Assembly (NCBI GenBank): GCA_030704615.1
Contig: CM060732.1
Coordinates: 60,927,053-60,991,052, forward strand
From: Takakia lepidozioides
Taxonomy: Eukaryota; Streptophyta; Takakiopsida; Takakiales; Takakiaceae
DNA: 64,000 nt
Direction: 5' to 3'
Part shown: one piece after another, positions 23,133-34,117 of the stretch
How positions within the stretch are numbered: the stretch's first letter is position 1
How the letters are laid out: each line of letters starts with the position of its first letter
Program-made: the position numbers and the translations under genes
Notes under the pieces: model-generated
What the model saw: the letters and a program-made list of their open reading frames with translations, nothing else
What the model was told of the DNA's origin: nothing
Databases searched by the model: none

Positions 23133-23769
23133 TGTTGGAAAACAGCTCCATATGCAACAAATGCATGCAATTCATGCAAGCCCCGCCCTATAGTAATTAT
23201 GAATAGATAGTAAAAAAAATGGAAGATCACACAATGTTTACTAATAAATATCGCGGTAACAGGATTTGAGCCCCGAATCACCCGGGTGGCACGCAATGTA
23301 ATATCCTCATGTATGGCATGCATAAGAAGTTGAACTCCAGACCTAAGGCCAAACAAAACTGGTTGTGACCATGAACTGTTCATCCATGGGATGTCATTCA
23401 TTAGAAATATGGACAGATGACAACTGTCTCGATCGAATTGGAAGCGTAATCGAAAGTATCAGTGCTAAAGGAACTGAACCCTTTGCGTAGTTCCGCTTAG
23501 GCAGGTAGGGCCAACAAATCTACAACTTGACTTGTAGAGAAAATACAGATACTAAAAATAACTCTCTATTTAGAGGGGCTTTAACTGTAAGTTAAAGCTA
23601 GTCCAGCGTGGACTACTTAATATTTAATAAGGTTCTAAAAGACAAATCTTTAGCTAGAACTATACAAGAAGCTCTGGGTGAAGCCACAAATCAATTGTTC
23701 TTGTTGTGTACTTCTATGGTTGGGCGGAAACTACGACCCTCATTATTGTTCTATCTACATTTTTCAACC
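23133..23769 (+). repeat. Ty1/copia LTR split by an insertion
   Basis: Starts TGTTGGAAAACAGC after a polypurine tract. Aligned with the LTR at 22444, it is continuous to 23162 and resumes at 23520, ending near 23769 (degraded CA end). The 349-bp insert between is described separately. Confidence 0.8.
23163..23511. mobile_element. 349-bp insertion with 8-bp target duplication, unclassified
   Basis: CAACAAAT is present on both sides (23155-23162 and 23512-23519) and once at the matching place of the other LTR (as CAACGAAT), so the insert is defined exactly. It has no ORF and no clear inverted ends. On the minus strand a B-box-like GGGCTCAAATCC occurs near its middle, so a SINE is possible; 8 bp would also fit a hAT-type element. 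Confidence 0.7.
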
Positions 23770-25185
23770 GTGTTAAATAAGTACTCTTACACAAGATTTT
23801 GAAGTACATGCATAAGGACAAAACAACACAGATTAATGCAAAGAGATCTGGGCAATGTAGGTTTCGCTGCTCATGATGCATGGTCACTTGCAAAGGTGGT
23901 CAAGTGCACTTTTGGACTAGCCAAGCATTTGCTATTTGCCCTGCATCTTTGGCCATATGCAGCAAGGGCACTTGTGGAAGTGGGTTCAAATCCACTTGGG
24001 TCTTGCATTGTAATGCCCCTCTCCCTTGTATTTATAAAAAACAACATACACAAGTTTAATTGTACTTCTAGGACTGGGCATTTCCCTCTAAGCATGGATT
24101 TGGCTATCTCTGATTTTAGAAATGTTTTTTGTGTGATGATGCACAAAATTGACCCTTCCCCTTCTCCTGTGACATCCCTTTTTGGCCTGGTTGCCAAACT
24201 CCGGAACAGTAACACATTTTGCAAGGATGCTCAACAGTAGGTCTATTGTGGTCTTTGCACCCACTTCTCCCTCTCAAGTCTCTCACAGCCTATTTTATAC
24301 ATACCAAAAAGGTATGATGAGCAGTGTTTCTGTACTGATTTTGTCCTGTACATGGTCGAAAATGGTTAGTGTAGAGAACTGCAAATTTGTACCAGGATGC
24401 AGTCTATACACTAGTTTTAGCTGACTTTTGTACCAATTTGAGTCATGCATAGCAGCTCGTCGAAATGTCCACTCTACCTGTGTAATAAGGATACAATTTG
24501 TATTCCTACTACCCTAACTCATGTTCATGTAAATGGGGCTTCAGCTGTGCTGCAGCCTATTATTACATTGTATACTTCTTTGGAGGTTTCATTTGCACTC
24601 CAATTTCGCAAGCTTTTCAGAGTGCAGGACTGCGGTGGTCTCTAACTCTGATACCCCGTTCATCACCAACAAAAGAGCCATTTGGCCCTTTCCACACTTG
24701 CTGAGCTATTATTTGCCAACTAGCTAAAGCTCGGTTGGCATCTTCTCTTCCTACATCATAGCAGACAAAGGGCTTGGCAATCAAGGGAAATCACTGGAAC
24801 CCTAATGAAGTTGCAATAGACCACATCTCAATGCTGAAATGATGAGCCCATTTACCACACCTCCCCCACTGATGAACTAAGCGAAAGCACACTACGAGCG
24901 ATCTTGAAGCCTTCCTCACTAGAGGAAAATACCGCGCGCCCAAAGAGAGTCAGGGAGACACAGAGTGATGAGAGACACCAAGAGGGCCAAACGCTAACAA
25001 TAAAACCTGACATGCGTGCAGCAGGGCTTTGGAGTTAGGTCTTTCATTTGACAGTCAGGAACTGTACAAGCGGCTTTCGTATAGACACGGGCTAAAATCG
25101 AAGGCCTACTACCACTGAAAAGATTCAAAGAAGAAACTAACTGTTCATCTCCCGACAAAAGTTCTACGACGGGTGGGAGAATCCT
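23770..25185. other. No gene recognised
   Basis: A 134-codon plus frame at 23836-24240 has no family features. It contains a T-arm-like GTGGGTTCAAATCCAC near 23975, with a weak A-box-like stretch about 90 bases before, possibly a SINE remnant. The right part may be 3' UTR of the F-box gene. Confidence 0.35.
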
Positions 25186-25189
25186 GCTT

Positions 25190-26404
25190 CTAGTAGATCG
25201 ACCGCAAACTGGGCTCAAACGAGAAGGGAACACACATCTCTTCGAAAGAGGAACTAGATAAGGTCAAGGGACAGGGGGGCAACCGCCACCAGGTGCATTG
25301 ACACATGTCACAGACCACCACCAACAACTCCCCACATGCAGCCCTGCCTGCCACGCACAGTTGGCTACGGGATGCAACACAACCTCGGATACGCGCGAAG
25401 AGTTTATAGATTTCCACAGGCATTTGAAACACGAAGACCCACTCATTGGTTTTGAAATTTAGCTCAAAAAAGCTTGGCGCATCGAGGGTATCTTGGTAAG
25501 TCACCATCATCAACAACCGATCCTCATACTCAACAAGTTGCGGACAACAAAACAGGTCCGTCGGGAAGACGTGAGGGATCTCGCTCCAGACATCGTATTC
25601 TATGTTGTATGCAATCAAAAGAACAATCGTCAGATTACCGCTTCTGGCCTCCAGCTTAACCAAAAAATACAAAACCCCTTTGCAGACAGCACCCCGTGGG
25701 TGGGTAACTGATTCATACGGTAAAAACATTCCACCTTCTTTCCATGCACCCAGTGCTGAATCATAAACCTCGGTGACCTGGTACCTCTCATCCTCAGTCC
25801 CATACCGTCGATTCCCGGCCATGATAACCTTGTAAGTTTTGGTGGTTTCATCTATGAGCACCCGTCTGACAGCTGATTGCGACCAGTAATTGATCATCGG
25901 AGGCAGTTCCCTCCATTCTTTAGTAAGTGGGTTGCCAATGGTGAAAACTTGTCTGAATTGATTCCACCTCCACGTAAACAACAGCCCTCCTGCTCCTCCG
26001 TAGTTAAATTCGGACGCATAAGAAGACGCTATGAGATGTAACGGGAGAGATGGCATTCTCTGCCAGTTTCTGGCCAAGCGATCGTACACGAACCACCGAA
26101 ATCCTACAACATGTCTCAATCCCTGCCCCTGCTTCAAGTAACACACCGCTGGGTAAGGGTTCGCATAAGCAGATTCAGCCTCCACCGAGATCTTGCGGAA
26201 ATCAGCACTGTAGATCAGATCACGCCAGTCTTTGCAAACACAGCGAAAGCGAAACAAGCAGCAGAGAGGCAGAAAGGCAAGCACTCTCAACAGCAGCTCG
26301 GGAGGCAATTGTCCCCACAGCGACTCGTCCATCGCCATCGCCCTTGTGGGTCCTGCTCTCCCTCTGCTACCCTGCGCTCTTACTTCTATGCAACTCGCTT
26401 CCAA
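25190..26404 (-). CDS. F-box/kelch-like protein
   Basis: A single open frame of 404 codons, apparently intact. An F-box lies at about residues 29-70 (LPPELLLRVLAFLPLCCLFRFRCVCKDWRDLI), with the L-P-x-E/D, hydrophobic and V-C-K-x-W residues in place. The C-terminal 300 residues have spaced aromatic/glycine patterns (YDRLARNWQRMP, VYDSALGAWKEG, YNIEYDVWSEIP, FELNFKTNEWVFV) as in plant kelch or F-box-associated domains. Such proteins join SKP1-CUL1 ubiquitin ligases and choose the substrate, which cannot be told here. The Met at residue 22 or 24 (AMAMDESLWGQLP) is an alternative start nearer the F-box. No intron is needed. Confidence 0.85.
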   Translation of the reverse strand: MEASCIEVRAQGSRGRAGPTRAMAMDESLWGQLPPELLLRVLAFLPLCCLFRFRCVCKDWRDLIYSADFRKISVEAESAYANPYPAVCYLKQGQGLRHVVGFRWFVYDRLARNWQRMPSLPLHLIASSYASEFNYGGAGGLLFTWRWNQFRQVFTIGNPLTKEWRELPPMINYWSQSAVRRVLIDETTKTYKVIMAGNRRYGTEDERYQVTEVYDSALGAWKEGGMFLPYESVTHPRGAVCKGVLYFLVKLEARSGNLTIVLLIAYNIEYDVWSEIPHVFPTDLFCCPQLVEYEDRLLMMVTYQDTLDAPSFFELNFKTNEWVFVFQMPVEIYKLFARIRGCVASRSQLCVAGRAACGELLVVVCDMCQCTWWRLPPCPLTLSSSSFEEMCVPFSFEPSLRSIY

Positions 26405-26922
26405 AGCCTTCTAGAGGCATTATTCCTTATTTGCCTACAATTACCTCCATGTCGGTCTTTCCTTGTCTACCCCATATTGGCAATGATATTCCACATGGAT
26501 GACAACTGTCTGAAGTCACGAACTTCTGTCTCCCTGGATTAAGACCATCCCTAAAGTACACAAGATTCCATGTCTCCATCGTGATGGGGCCCATGGGGGG
26601 GAGAAGAAGGGATAGACTTGAGGAGATTATAAGGTTTAACAATCCTGCACCATGGGCTCTGGAGATGCGAGAAGACTGGTAGAATGAAAGAAGCATCATA
26701 TGTGCACGAAATGCCCAAAGAGGTTAAAGAGAATTACAAAAAAGCACTGGGACTTAATTGTTCCACAAAGATTGAGTGCCTTCTGAGACTCAGGAGAGTG
26801 CCTCCATCAATCATAACTGGAGCCTCAGAAACATAGAACCACCCTTGGGACAGAGAAACCCCTGACCGCTTGCAAGACATTGACTAGAGTCCCTGACGAT
26901 CCAAAACTTGTTCCTTGTATCA

Positions 26923-27375
26923 TCATCGCCAATAATCACCACAAGAACACACACCATTCCTGAAGTGATGAAAACAGTTCGCATTGATTGCAACAATTTC
27001 TCGCCCGACAATCTTGGAGATGAACTTGGTGGCAATCCCCACAAACCTAAAGGACCTTTTTTAAATACAGATAGGTGTCGCAGTGGGTGTGTTGATGAGC
27101 CCAAAAGCAATGGCCAGTTTTTCACTGTGGTGTCCAAGAGCCAGTTCCTTCATGGGCCAATCCACCTAATGCAACATGAAGTGTGTGATGGGCAAATATC
27201 CGGCCTCATTGATCTGCCTAGTCATTCTCTCCAACTCTGTAGATTTTCACTCTACAGCAAACAATGACTTGTTTACATTCTGTCGATTTTCACTGTTTGT
27301 GGGTGTGATCTGTCCCCTACGACAAAGGAATGTGTACCCTGTGCTTGACCAGGATCCAGCTGCACCCTGGCTCCT
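26923..27375 (-). pseudogene. Decayed DYW domain behind the PPR gene
   Basis: Directly after the PPR stop, other frames read VKEPGCSW, then VGDRSHPQT, LERMTRQINEAGY, HHSEKLAIAFGLIN (deaminase HxE at 27121-27129), [13 protein letters not shown] and [14 protein letters not shown] (DYW codons at 26929-26937). The CGDCH codons are present at 27029-27043 but out of frame. A single base appears missing at the first break, and a short duplication around AGTGAAAATC plus stops add further damage. DYW domains carry the C-to-U RNA-editing deaminase; this one can no longer be read through. Confidence 0.9.
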
Positions 27376-29322
27376 TCACACTCTGTTGTTCATTGCTTTC
27401 CTCACCTTTGCTATATCATCCCACCTGCCAGCCGCAGCATAGATGTCTGAGAGCAGCACATACGCTGCATCATCATCTGGTTCCAACTCGAGGATACGTT
27501 CAGCAGCGCGTTCTGCTAGCTCCACATGGCCATGGATTCCACACGCACCAAGCAAGGCCCCCAACACGGAAGCATCTGGTTCAAATGGCATCTTATTGAT
27601 GATGTCCTTTGCCTCCTCCAAGCGCCCTGCACGGCCAAGGAGGTTAACCATGCAGCCATAGTGCATTCGTCTTGGCATCAACCCATGATCTTGACTCATG
27701 GAAAGGAAGTAGTGATGGCCTTCATCCACTAGGCCCACATAACTGCACGCCAAGAGAATGCCAGTGAATGTGACCTCATTTGGTTTCACTCCTTCCCTTT
27801 GCATCTGTTCAAAGAGTTGAAGGGCCTCCTTACCTCGTCCATGCTGAGCATATCCTACTATCAATGCAGTCCATGACACCACGTTTCGATTGGAAATTTT
27901 ATTAAACACTAGGGAGGCATCTTCCATACTGCCACACTTGGCGTACATGTCGATAAGGGCATTACACACTCTGACATCTGATTCCAATCCAGATGTGATG
28001 ATAAGGGCATTGACCCACTTGCCCGCTTCTAGGGCCGCTAGGCAGCCACATGCATTGAGGATGGCAATGAAACTGACCTGGTTGGGCTTTACACCTTCTC
28101 GTTGCATTTGCCTAAAGAACTTAGATGCCTCTTCACTATGCCCTTGCTGAGCTAATCCTGCCATCATTGCATTCCATGAGATCACATCTCGCTTAGGCAT
28201 TTTATCAAACACTCCGCGTGCATCCACCACACTCCCGCACCTGCAATACATGCTGACAAGGGCATTCCCCACTCTGATATCTGACTCAAATCCAGATTTG
28301 ATGATGTCTGCGTGGAGCTGCGTGCCACGTTCCAGGGCTCCGGGACTTGCACATGCGTTCAGAATGCTCATGAAAGTCACTGGGTCAGCCCTCATGCCTT
28401 CTTGTTGCATTTTCCCAAAGAGATCAAATGCCTCTTCGCCATGCCCCTGCGCTGCTAACCCTGCAATCATTGCAGTCCATGAGATCACATTTCGTTTAGG
28501 CAATTTTGCGAATACTCGCTGTGCATCCACCACATTCCCGCATTTGCAATACATGCTGAAAACAGCAGTTCCCACTTGGACATCAGCCTCCAATCCAGCT
28601 TGGATAATGCCCGCATGGATTCGCTTGCCCTGTTCTAGGTTTGCTGGGCTGGCACATGCATTGAGGATGGTGAGGAAAGCAGCCTTGTCTGCCTTCACGC
28701 CTTCCCGTTGCATTTGCCAATATAATTCAAGTGCCTCTTCCCCATGCCCTTGCTTAGCTAATCCTGCAATCATCACAGTCCATGAGATCACATTGCGTTT
28801 AGGCATTTTGTTGAACATTTTGCGCGCATCCACAACGTCACCGCACTTGCAATACATGCTCACAATAGTGTTTCCTAAGAAAATGTTTGACTCAAATCCA
28901 CTTTTAACGACATGGGCATGGACAGCTTTGCCGTCTGCCAAGGCATTCTTCTTTGCATACCCCTGCAAGAGACGAGCACATGTATCGGAGTACGCCCAAA
29001 AGCCACGTTGCTCCATCCGATCCAGCAGTAACAGTGCGTCTTTCAACCGTCCCTCCGTATACATTGAGGTCACATCCCCACTAGTTCCACAAGTGTCCTT
29101 GTTACTCCTCTCCCCTTGTGATGTTTCGTTTTTTCCTCCATTAAAGACAGTGGTGATGGTGGATGTACCAAAACTCATACCCTTGCCCTGACTCTGGTGC
29201 ATAACAGACAAGTGGGTCTGATCCCAGATTTGAAACCCCATCGCCCTGCATGAAAAGCATCGAGAAAGATCGATCAATGCCTGATTCTCTGCGCTGCGCC
29301 GTTCAACGTCCCTCCTCCCCAC
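27376..29322 (-). CDS. PLS-class PPR protein, E-type as it stands
   Basis: An intronless open frame of 648 codons. After a leader of about 80 residues it has a run of P-L-S repeats, for example SMYCKCGDVVDARKMFNKMP, RNVISWTVMIAGLAKQGHG and NALIDMYAKCGSMEDA, and then the E motifs (GALLGACGIHGHVELAERAA, LSDIYAAAGRWDDIAKV). It ends NNRV and then a stop caused by a frameshift relative to DYW relatives. PPR proteins of this class bind single organellar transcripts and direct C-to-U editing. Without its DYW domain it could work only with a partner deaminase, or the locus may be a young pseudogene. A 313-codon antisense frame is its shadow. Targeting was not assessed. Confidence 0.9.
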   Translation of the reverse strand: MGRRDVERRSAENQALIDLSRCFSCRAMGFQIWDQTHLSVMHQSQGKGMSFGTSTITTVFNGGKNETSQGERSNKDTCGTSGDVTSMYTEGRLKDALLLLDRMEQRGFWAYSDTCARLLQGYAKKNALADGKAVHAHVVKSGFESNIFLGNTIVSMYCKCGDVVDARKMFNKMPKRNVISWTVMIAGLAKQGHGEEALELYWQMQREGVKADKAAFLTILNACASPANLEQGKRIHAGIIQAGLEADVQVGTAVFSMYCKCGNVVDAQRVFAKLPKRNVISWTAMIAGLAAQGHGEEAFDLFGKMQQEGMRADPVTFMSILNACASPGALERGTQLHADIIKSGFESDIRVGNALVSMYCRCGSVVDARGVFDKMPKRDVISWNAMMAGLAQQGHSEEASKFFRQMQREGVKPNQVSFIAILNACGCLAALEAGKWVNALIITSGLESDVRVCNALIDMYAKCGSMEDASLVFNKISNRNVVSWTALIVGYAQHGRGKEALQLFEQMQREGVKPNEVTFTGILLACSYVGLVDEGHHYFLSMSQDHGLMPRRMHYGCMVNLLGRAGRLEEAKDIINKMPFEPDASVLGALLGACGIHGHVELAERAAERILELEPDDDAAYVLLSDIYAAAGRWDDIAKVRKAMNNRV

Positions 29323-30406
29323 TTACCAGCTTTAAACTGCCTATGTTCTCATTTCCCTAAATCCATATTACAAACGAGAAGGGTGGAAATAAGCATACCG
29401 AACACTCCAGATCTTCCTTTGAAACCTCATTCCAATGATTCCTGGTGCAAGATCTTCAGAACCCAATGTTACGTGCGGAGAGGGACAAGACGCCTATCAT
29501 CCTGTTCAAAGACAGTTTGCCACCTTCTGCTCGATAGTTGCAGTGCCATACTTGGAGTTCTCTTTAGGCAGTGCAATTCTTCTCGGAAATTGTCGTGATC
29601 CAGAACACTAGAAGTCCGATAGAGGGAGAATCTCGTGCAATTGAAAGAGGTGATTCTTGCGAGTGCGGTGTGAGAAAGTTGAAGGGATTTCTTCATACCT
29701 AATAATACGATGAAAGTTGAGGACAGGAAACTTCCAAAGAATAAGGATTGTCCCCAACGGTATAAATTTACCGTATGAAAGGAAGCGGGAAAACCCTAGT
29801 TCCTTTCGTCTTTCTCTTCCACCAGCTGCTGAATGTGATCAGGCATCAACATTAATGTTGTTGTGCAACGATTCCGCACGTGATGCATAGTCTGTAATCT
29901 GTATGGTACGTTGCATGTTCCACAAGTGCTTTGACATCAAAAGGAGCGTTTGTTATTATTTGCATGGTATTCTGCAATGGTGGGTTGGCTGTTCTTCAGT
30001 CGAGTTCAACCATGTCTCTCGCTGTCATTTTTGGTGCCAAACAGAATTCTATGAGTCCCGCGTGAATGTTGTATTCCCATAAGGACACAGACTCAAAATT
30101 CCCTCCTTTCTGGGTTGTTCCTTGTCGCAGCTTTTGTACTGTGCTTTCCAAGACCTGTGGGCTATCGGAGTTGAAGGGATCCAGCACATTTGTTGCCAGA
30201 CGCTTGAAAATCAAGTCACGTAAATTTAGGGTGTAGGATCTCTTGGGCTGTCCTACAATTTCAGGCTAATATGGAAGTGCTACTGTTTCGCTTTGTGATG
30301 GCAAGTTGTATTAGTGAGATGAACTCCTCCTTTCAGCATAGGAGGTCTCTACTCTCTGCGGAGAATTGAATGTCACCAGAGTTTAATTTGTCCGATAAAG
30401 TCCTGG
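29323..30406. other. Intergenic space with one unrecognised minus-strand frame
   Basis: The space between divergent genes: PPR (-) and BTB (+), so promoters of both are expected. A minus frame at 29996-30214 (72 codons, extended upstream by SYTLNLRDL) looks protein-like, including PFNSDSPQVLESTVQKLRQG. It has no recognised family and no neighbouring exon. Confidence 0.35.
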
Positions 30407-31895
30407 ATGGGGACTATGGCCACACCTGAGGCAGGAAGGAGTGCGAAGCTGCTGATCAAGAGGCGGAATACTCCCAGGGTTAGGGCTCCGGGAGATACAT
30501 TTGCTAGTTTGAAAGCCCAATTGAGACAGTTGGAGAGGCAGAGGGACTTTTTGAGTCTTTGGAAACCAGACACGCATATTGGGTCTGATGTCGAGAGTTC
30601 GCATGTCGACATCGAATTGCAGGCTTTTGACGGGGGCCGCGTTCATGCTCACAAGGCTGTGCTGGTCAGCTTCTGAACTACTTTCACTGCTCTTCATCAA
30701 TCTGCTCTGCCCAACAGTTAGACCTCAACAGGACCAGGGCTTTACTCTCAACCTCTTGAAAGTTGGTAGACAGATGCGCAGGGGCTATATTCTTGATGGC
30801 CCTAAAGAGGGTCGCCTCTCTGATCACAATACCCCATACATTCTAACAGAAAATGGATATTGTCTTGAGGCCGCCTGCACATCAGGCATTGACAATCTCC
30901 CTTTCCTCTCTGCATCTGTTTATTTTTCAACGGTAAACTCCCCGCCCTGAGTTTAAGTTTCAGTCACGTGAGGTTAGGTAGGCCCTTCAGGTCGACAGAG
31001 TTGTTACATGCACGAGGCCCAATTAGGCACAATAGAACAATGCATTAGAATCACTGAAACCGAAGAGCAAGTCAAACCTTACACACCACCAGACGGCGGA
31101 GACCAGCACTACAGCTGAAGGTAGGGACAAGAGGAGAGAGGGGGTTGGAGCTCCTCATCATAGCTGTGTGGCCTTAAACTTTGTGCCTGGTCTGAGTGAA
31201 TGTAGCAGAATTTCAGGTCAGTTCCTAAATTCCTAAGTTGCTTACTCCTATTACTTGTTCTTATGCGCAGTGAATGTGAAGGATGTTTGGTTTTAGGCCT
31301 GATACTGCATTAATCTTGAGCGTTATCGGTTGCATAATTGCATTGTCCCCATGTGATTCTGCATGTCAACCCTTTTTGGTTGCAAAGTTAGCAAAGGAAA
31401 CAGTTCGTGCTTTGCCAACTTAGGGGTGGACTGCAGGCAGCAAAGTCCAGTGAGTTCGAGGCAGTGTTTCGTGGAATTGAGGCCACGGTTGTAGAGGTTC
31501 CTGATATGGGCCACGAGGAATTAAAAGCTTTTGTGAGCTTCTTCTACACAGCAACAATCAGTGCCAATGTTCTGGCAGATCACTTGACCACTCTCTTGCA
31601 TGCAGCGGACAAATATAAGGTCCATTACCTCACATCAGTCTGTGAAGATGCTCTGGTAGCCAACCTTTCTATAGAGAATGCAATCACCACTTTTGATGTA
31701 GCTAAGAAGCATTGCTCTGAGGCTGCCAAAGAAGCGGTGCTTCAGAAGACGAATACAATGGGAGAATTATCAGCATTTCATGAGTACAAATTGTACACCC
31801 AAAAAGACCCTGGCGTGCTGTTGGAGCTGTATGAGCATCTGTCAGATCGGACAGGACCGTCGCCTACTAAAAGACGGGCAGGCAAGTATCATTAG
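30407..31895 (+). CDS. BTB/POZ domain protein, two exons
   Basis: Exon 1 is 30407-30664 and exon 2 is 31437-31895, giving about 238 residues. The intron starts GTCAGC and ends CTGCAG; the joined frame reads AHKAVL then AAKSSEFEAVF, the usual BTB core. The N-terminal part has a basic stretch and a short helix (LKAQLRQLERQRDFLSLW); the BTB domain covers about residues 65-165; the rest is helical and ends near KDPGVLLELYEHL, much like Arabidopsis At4g08455-type proteins as remembered. BTB proteins are often substrate adaptors of CUL3 ubiquitin ligases. Two in-frame Met codons at the start (residues 1 and 4) are possible. Confidence 0.85.
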
Positions 31896-32662
31896 CACTT
31901 GCACAGTGGATTATCTTTTAAACTATGTCAATTTTCTCCCCAACTTGTCAAGAGTGGACTGACAGCCTACACCTCCACTAGCACTCCCATTGTGCACCCA
32001 TGGCATGCATCCTACTTCCTGCCGTAGGTAATAGTGGTTCTTTACAGCAGAGGACTATCTGAACCAAATCAGCCTAGGTTTGATGAGGACTGTGCAGTGA
32101 CAGTTCTCAAAGAGGCGAGTGAAAGGTGACCAATGTGTCGTTTATGGTTGGCGTCTACACTACCTTTTTATTGTCGACTTGAAAAAGGCCACACTACTGG
32201 GCTCTCCATATCTCACCTGGTTCTTTGGTCAAGTGCTTTTTATTGGGGGTTACAGTAGGGTTGTGGGTGCTCTACAATCTCCACCCTTGAAGCCACAATG
32301 TAATGTCCGTGCCTGTAGCTCAAGATTTTTACTTTTGTTTTTTCCTGACCATACCGTCAGAGTCAGATTCATAACTGAAACTCATAACCCGAGTGTCCAC
32401 GGCTGAATTGTGTGTGGTGCACCCCGGCAATAATTCATGTGTACTTGCATGACCAAACTTGGGACAACTTCATGAGTATCCTTAACAAAGTGGTATGTTT
32501 CAGGTTGTCGGTGTTAACAAGCTCTAAAGAATAAGTCTGTGTTGCAAGAGTAAGAGGTCATTACAAAGTGTGTGAGATGCATTTATATATGCAAAGAGTT
32601 TGGACATGGGCAAGAATAGCTGCTTCTTGCGGTGTGGTAATAATGTGTACAGTGCACTGCAG

Positions 32663-33315
32663 AGGATGTAATTGACGAGGATGAAGGAAACAACCTGATT
32701 TCAATGCCTGAAGCAGTCAATGATAGATCAGACAGTGATGAAGACGAGGGTGAGGCTGATGAGTATGGAGAGGAGAAAGAGACAAAGCAGGAAGTGGAGG
32801 ATGAGGCCTGTTTAGGTGATGTTCTAACTTGAGATGCAGAAGTAAAACCTTAGTGCAAAGTCAGTGCAGTTGAATTACCTTTACGGATCTTGAGTTTGCG
32901 TGGGTAACATTGGCGGTGGTAGCATCACGTGCTCTACAAGTAGATAGTATGCTTTGGCAAGTTACCCTTCTGTCTCCGCTCTGTGTTCATGCTGTATCAA
33001 CAAAGGATTGTGACAGAATATCGAGTGGCATGTTGCAGGGCATCATGTCATCGGCAAGGCAGAGAGATCTGATGGAAGTTGATGGTGTGCAGGAGGCCCT
33101 GCACTCCCCAATGTGGTGCCACCATATGGTGGAGTCATGTACTGGCATGGACCACCCATGCCACCACATGGTCGACACTTTCCGCCTGGCTTTGACAAGG
33201 TCATGTATGGTCCAGGTCCTAGGCCCCCTCTGTTCGATGGCCCCATGATGCCTGGACCACCCTATGTTGTGCCTCCCTTCATTCCTCCAATGTATCCACG
33301 TGGTCCAATCCACAG
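32663..33315 (+). CDS. Unidentified gene: acidic exon plus proline-rich exon (partial)
   Basis: Exon A (32663-32815) encodes an acidic stretch (RSDSDEDEGEADEYGEEKE); exon B (33093-33315) encodes P/G/M-rich sequence (YWHGPPMPPHGRHFPPGF, PRPPLFDGPMMPGPPYVVPP). Borders follow CAG/GT sites, and the phases agree: A leaves one base, B takes two. B leaves two bases, which does not fit the AP2 exon at 34107. First and last exons were not found. The composition suits an RNA-binding or nuclear scaffold protein, but no domain is visible. Confidence 0.5.
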
Positions 33316-33999
33316 GTCAGTAATGGCCATCTTTGTTTGGTGCCGAGGACTAGGATAGCAGCCCATGTTGATTTTCTATGGACTAATCCGGTGAGACGAG
33401 GAATTATGGTTGTGGGTCATTTGGGAATCCAAGTCAGGATAGGTTAATGACTTGTGTCTACATAGTTTGGTGGAGAAGCACATGTTGGATTCTTGCATAT
33501 GCTTTGATCACTTACATCCGAGTTTTTAACCACAAGTTTCCTTATTTTGGTGGTGGGGGTTACAATTGTAAGAATTGTGTCTTTTGACCATCTGGTTACA
33601 AGTGTCGCTTGAGTCAGAGGGTTCATGGGAGGTGCGGTGCCCGCAATAATGGGTCTTGTGGAAAGGCCTGTTGATGGTGAGCAGCTTCTTGCAGGCATTA
33701 GAAATGGTAAGCCCAGAGTAACAATTATAGACATTTCTGCAAGAGTCAGATATATTCCTTCCACCACTCCAGCCTGGTGATGCTCATGGACAAAACTCAA
33801 AATGCAGTCTTAGTGTCATTTCAAAATTGAAGAATGTTTCTTCTGAAGGCCAGTTAATAGAGCATACACATTTGCTTCTTTATATCTATCTTCTGCTCTT
33901 TTGACTTCTCTTGTGTAGTTCTTGTCTAGGTAGTCGCTTATTCAGGGTGCAAGGTATATTATTTTCAGTGTTGGAAATCTGTTGCCTAATTTGCAGTTT

Positions 34000-34094
34000 G
34001 CTCTCTCTCTCTCTCTCAAACTGGGCGTGGGGTCAATGGCCACAAGGCTATGGCAAACAACGTCTTATGAGTACAATCTCTCTCTCTCTCTCTT
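34000..34094. repeat. CT-flanked dispersed repeat, copy 2
   Basis: Core GGGGTCAATGGCCACAAGGC... to CGTCTTATG (about 34026-34069) between CTCTCT runs, matching the core at 15174-15215. The right CT run reaches to 13 bases before the splice acceptor of the first AP2 exon. Confidence 0.65.
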
Positions 34095-34117
34095 GGCTGT
34101 AAATAGGTCAGCCAGCA

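Noticed and set aside
23836-24240. 134-codon plus frame as a gene
   Set aside because: No family features; contains a T-arm-like word and looks like repeat or spacer.
28250-29191. 313-codon plus-strand frame
   Set aside because: Exact antisense shadow of the PPR gene, with codon patterns set by the repeats.
33113-33315. Proline-rich exon as first exon of the AP2 gene
   Set aside because: It leaves two bases, while the AP2 exon at 34107 needs one base before it; joining shifts the AP2 frame.
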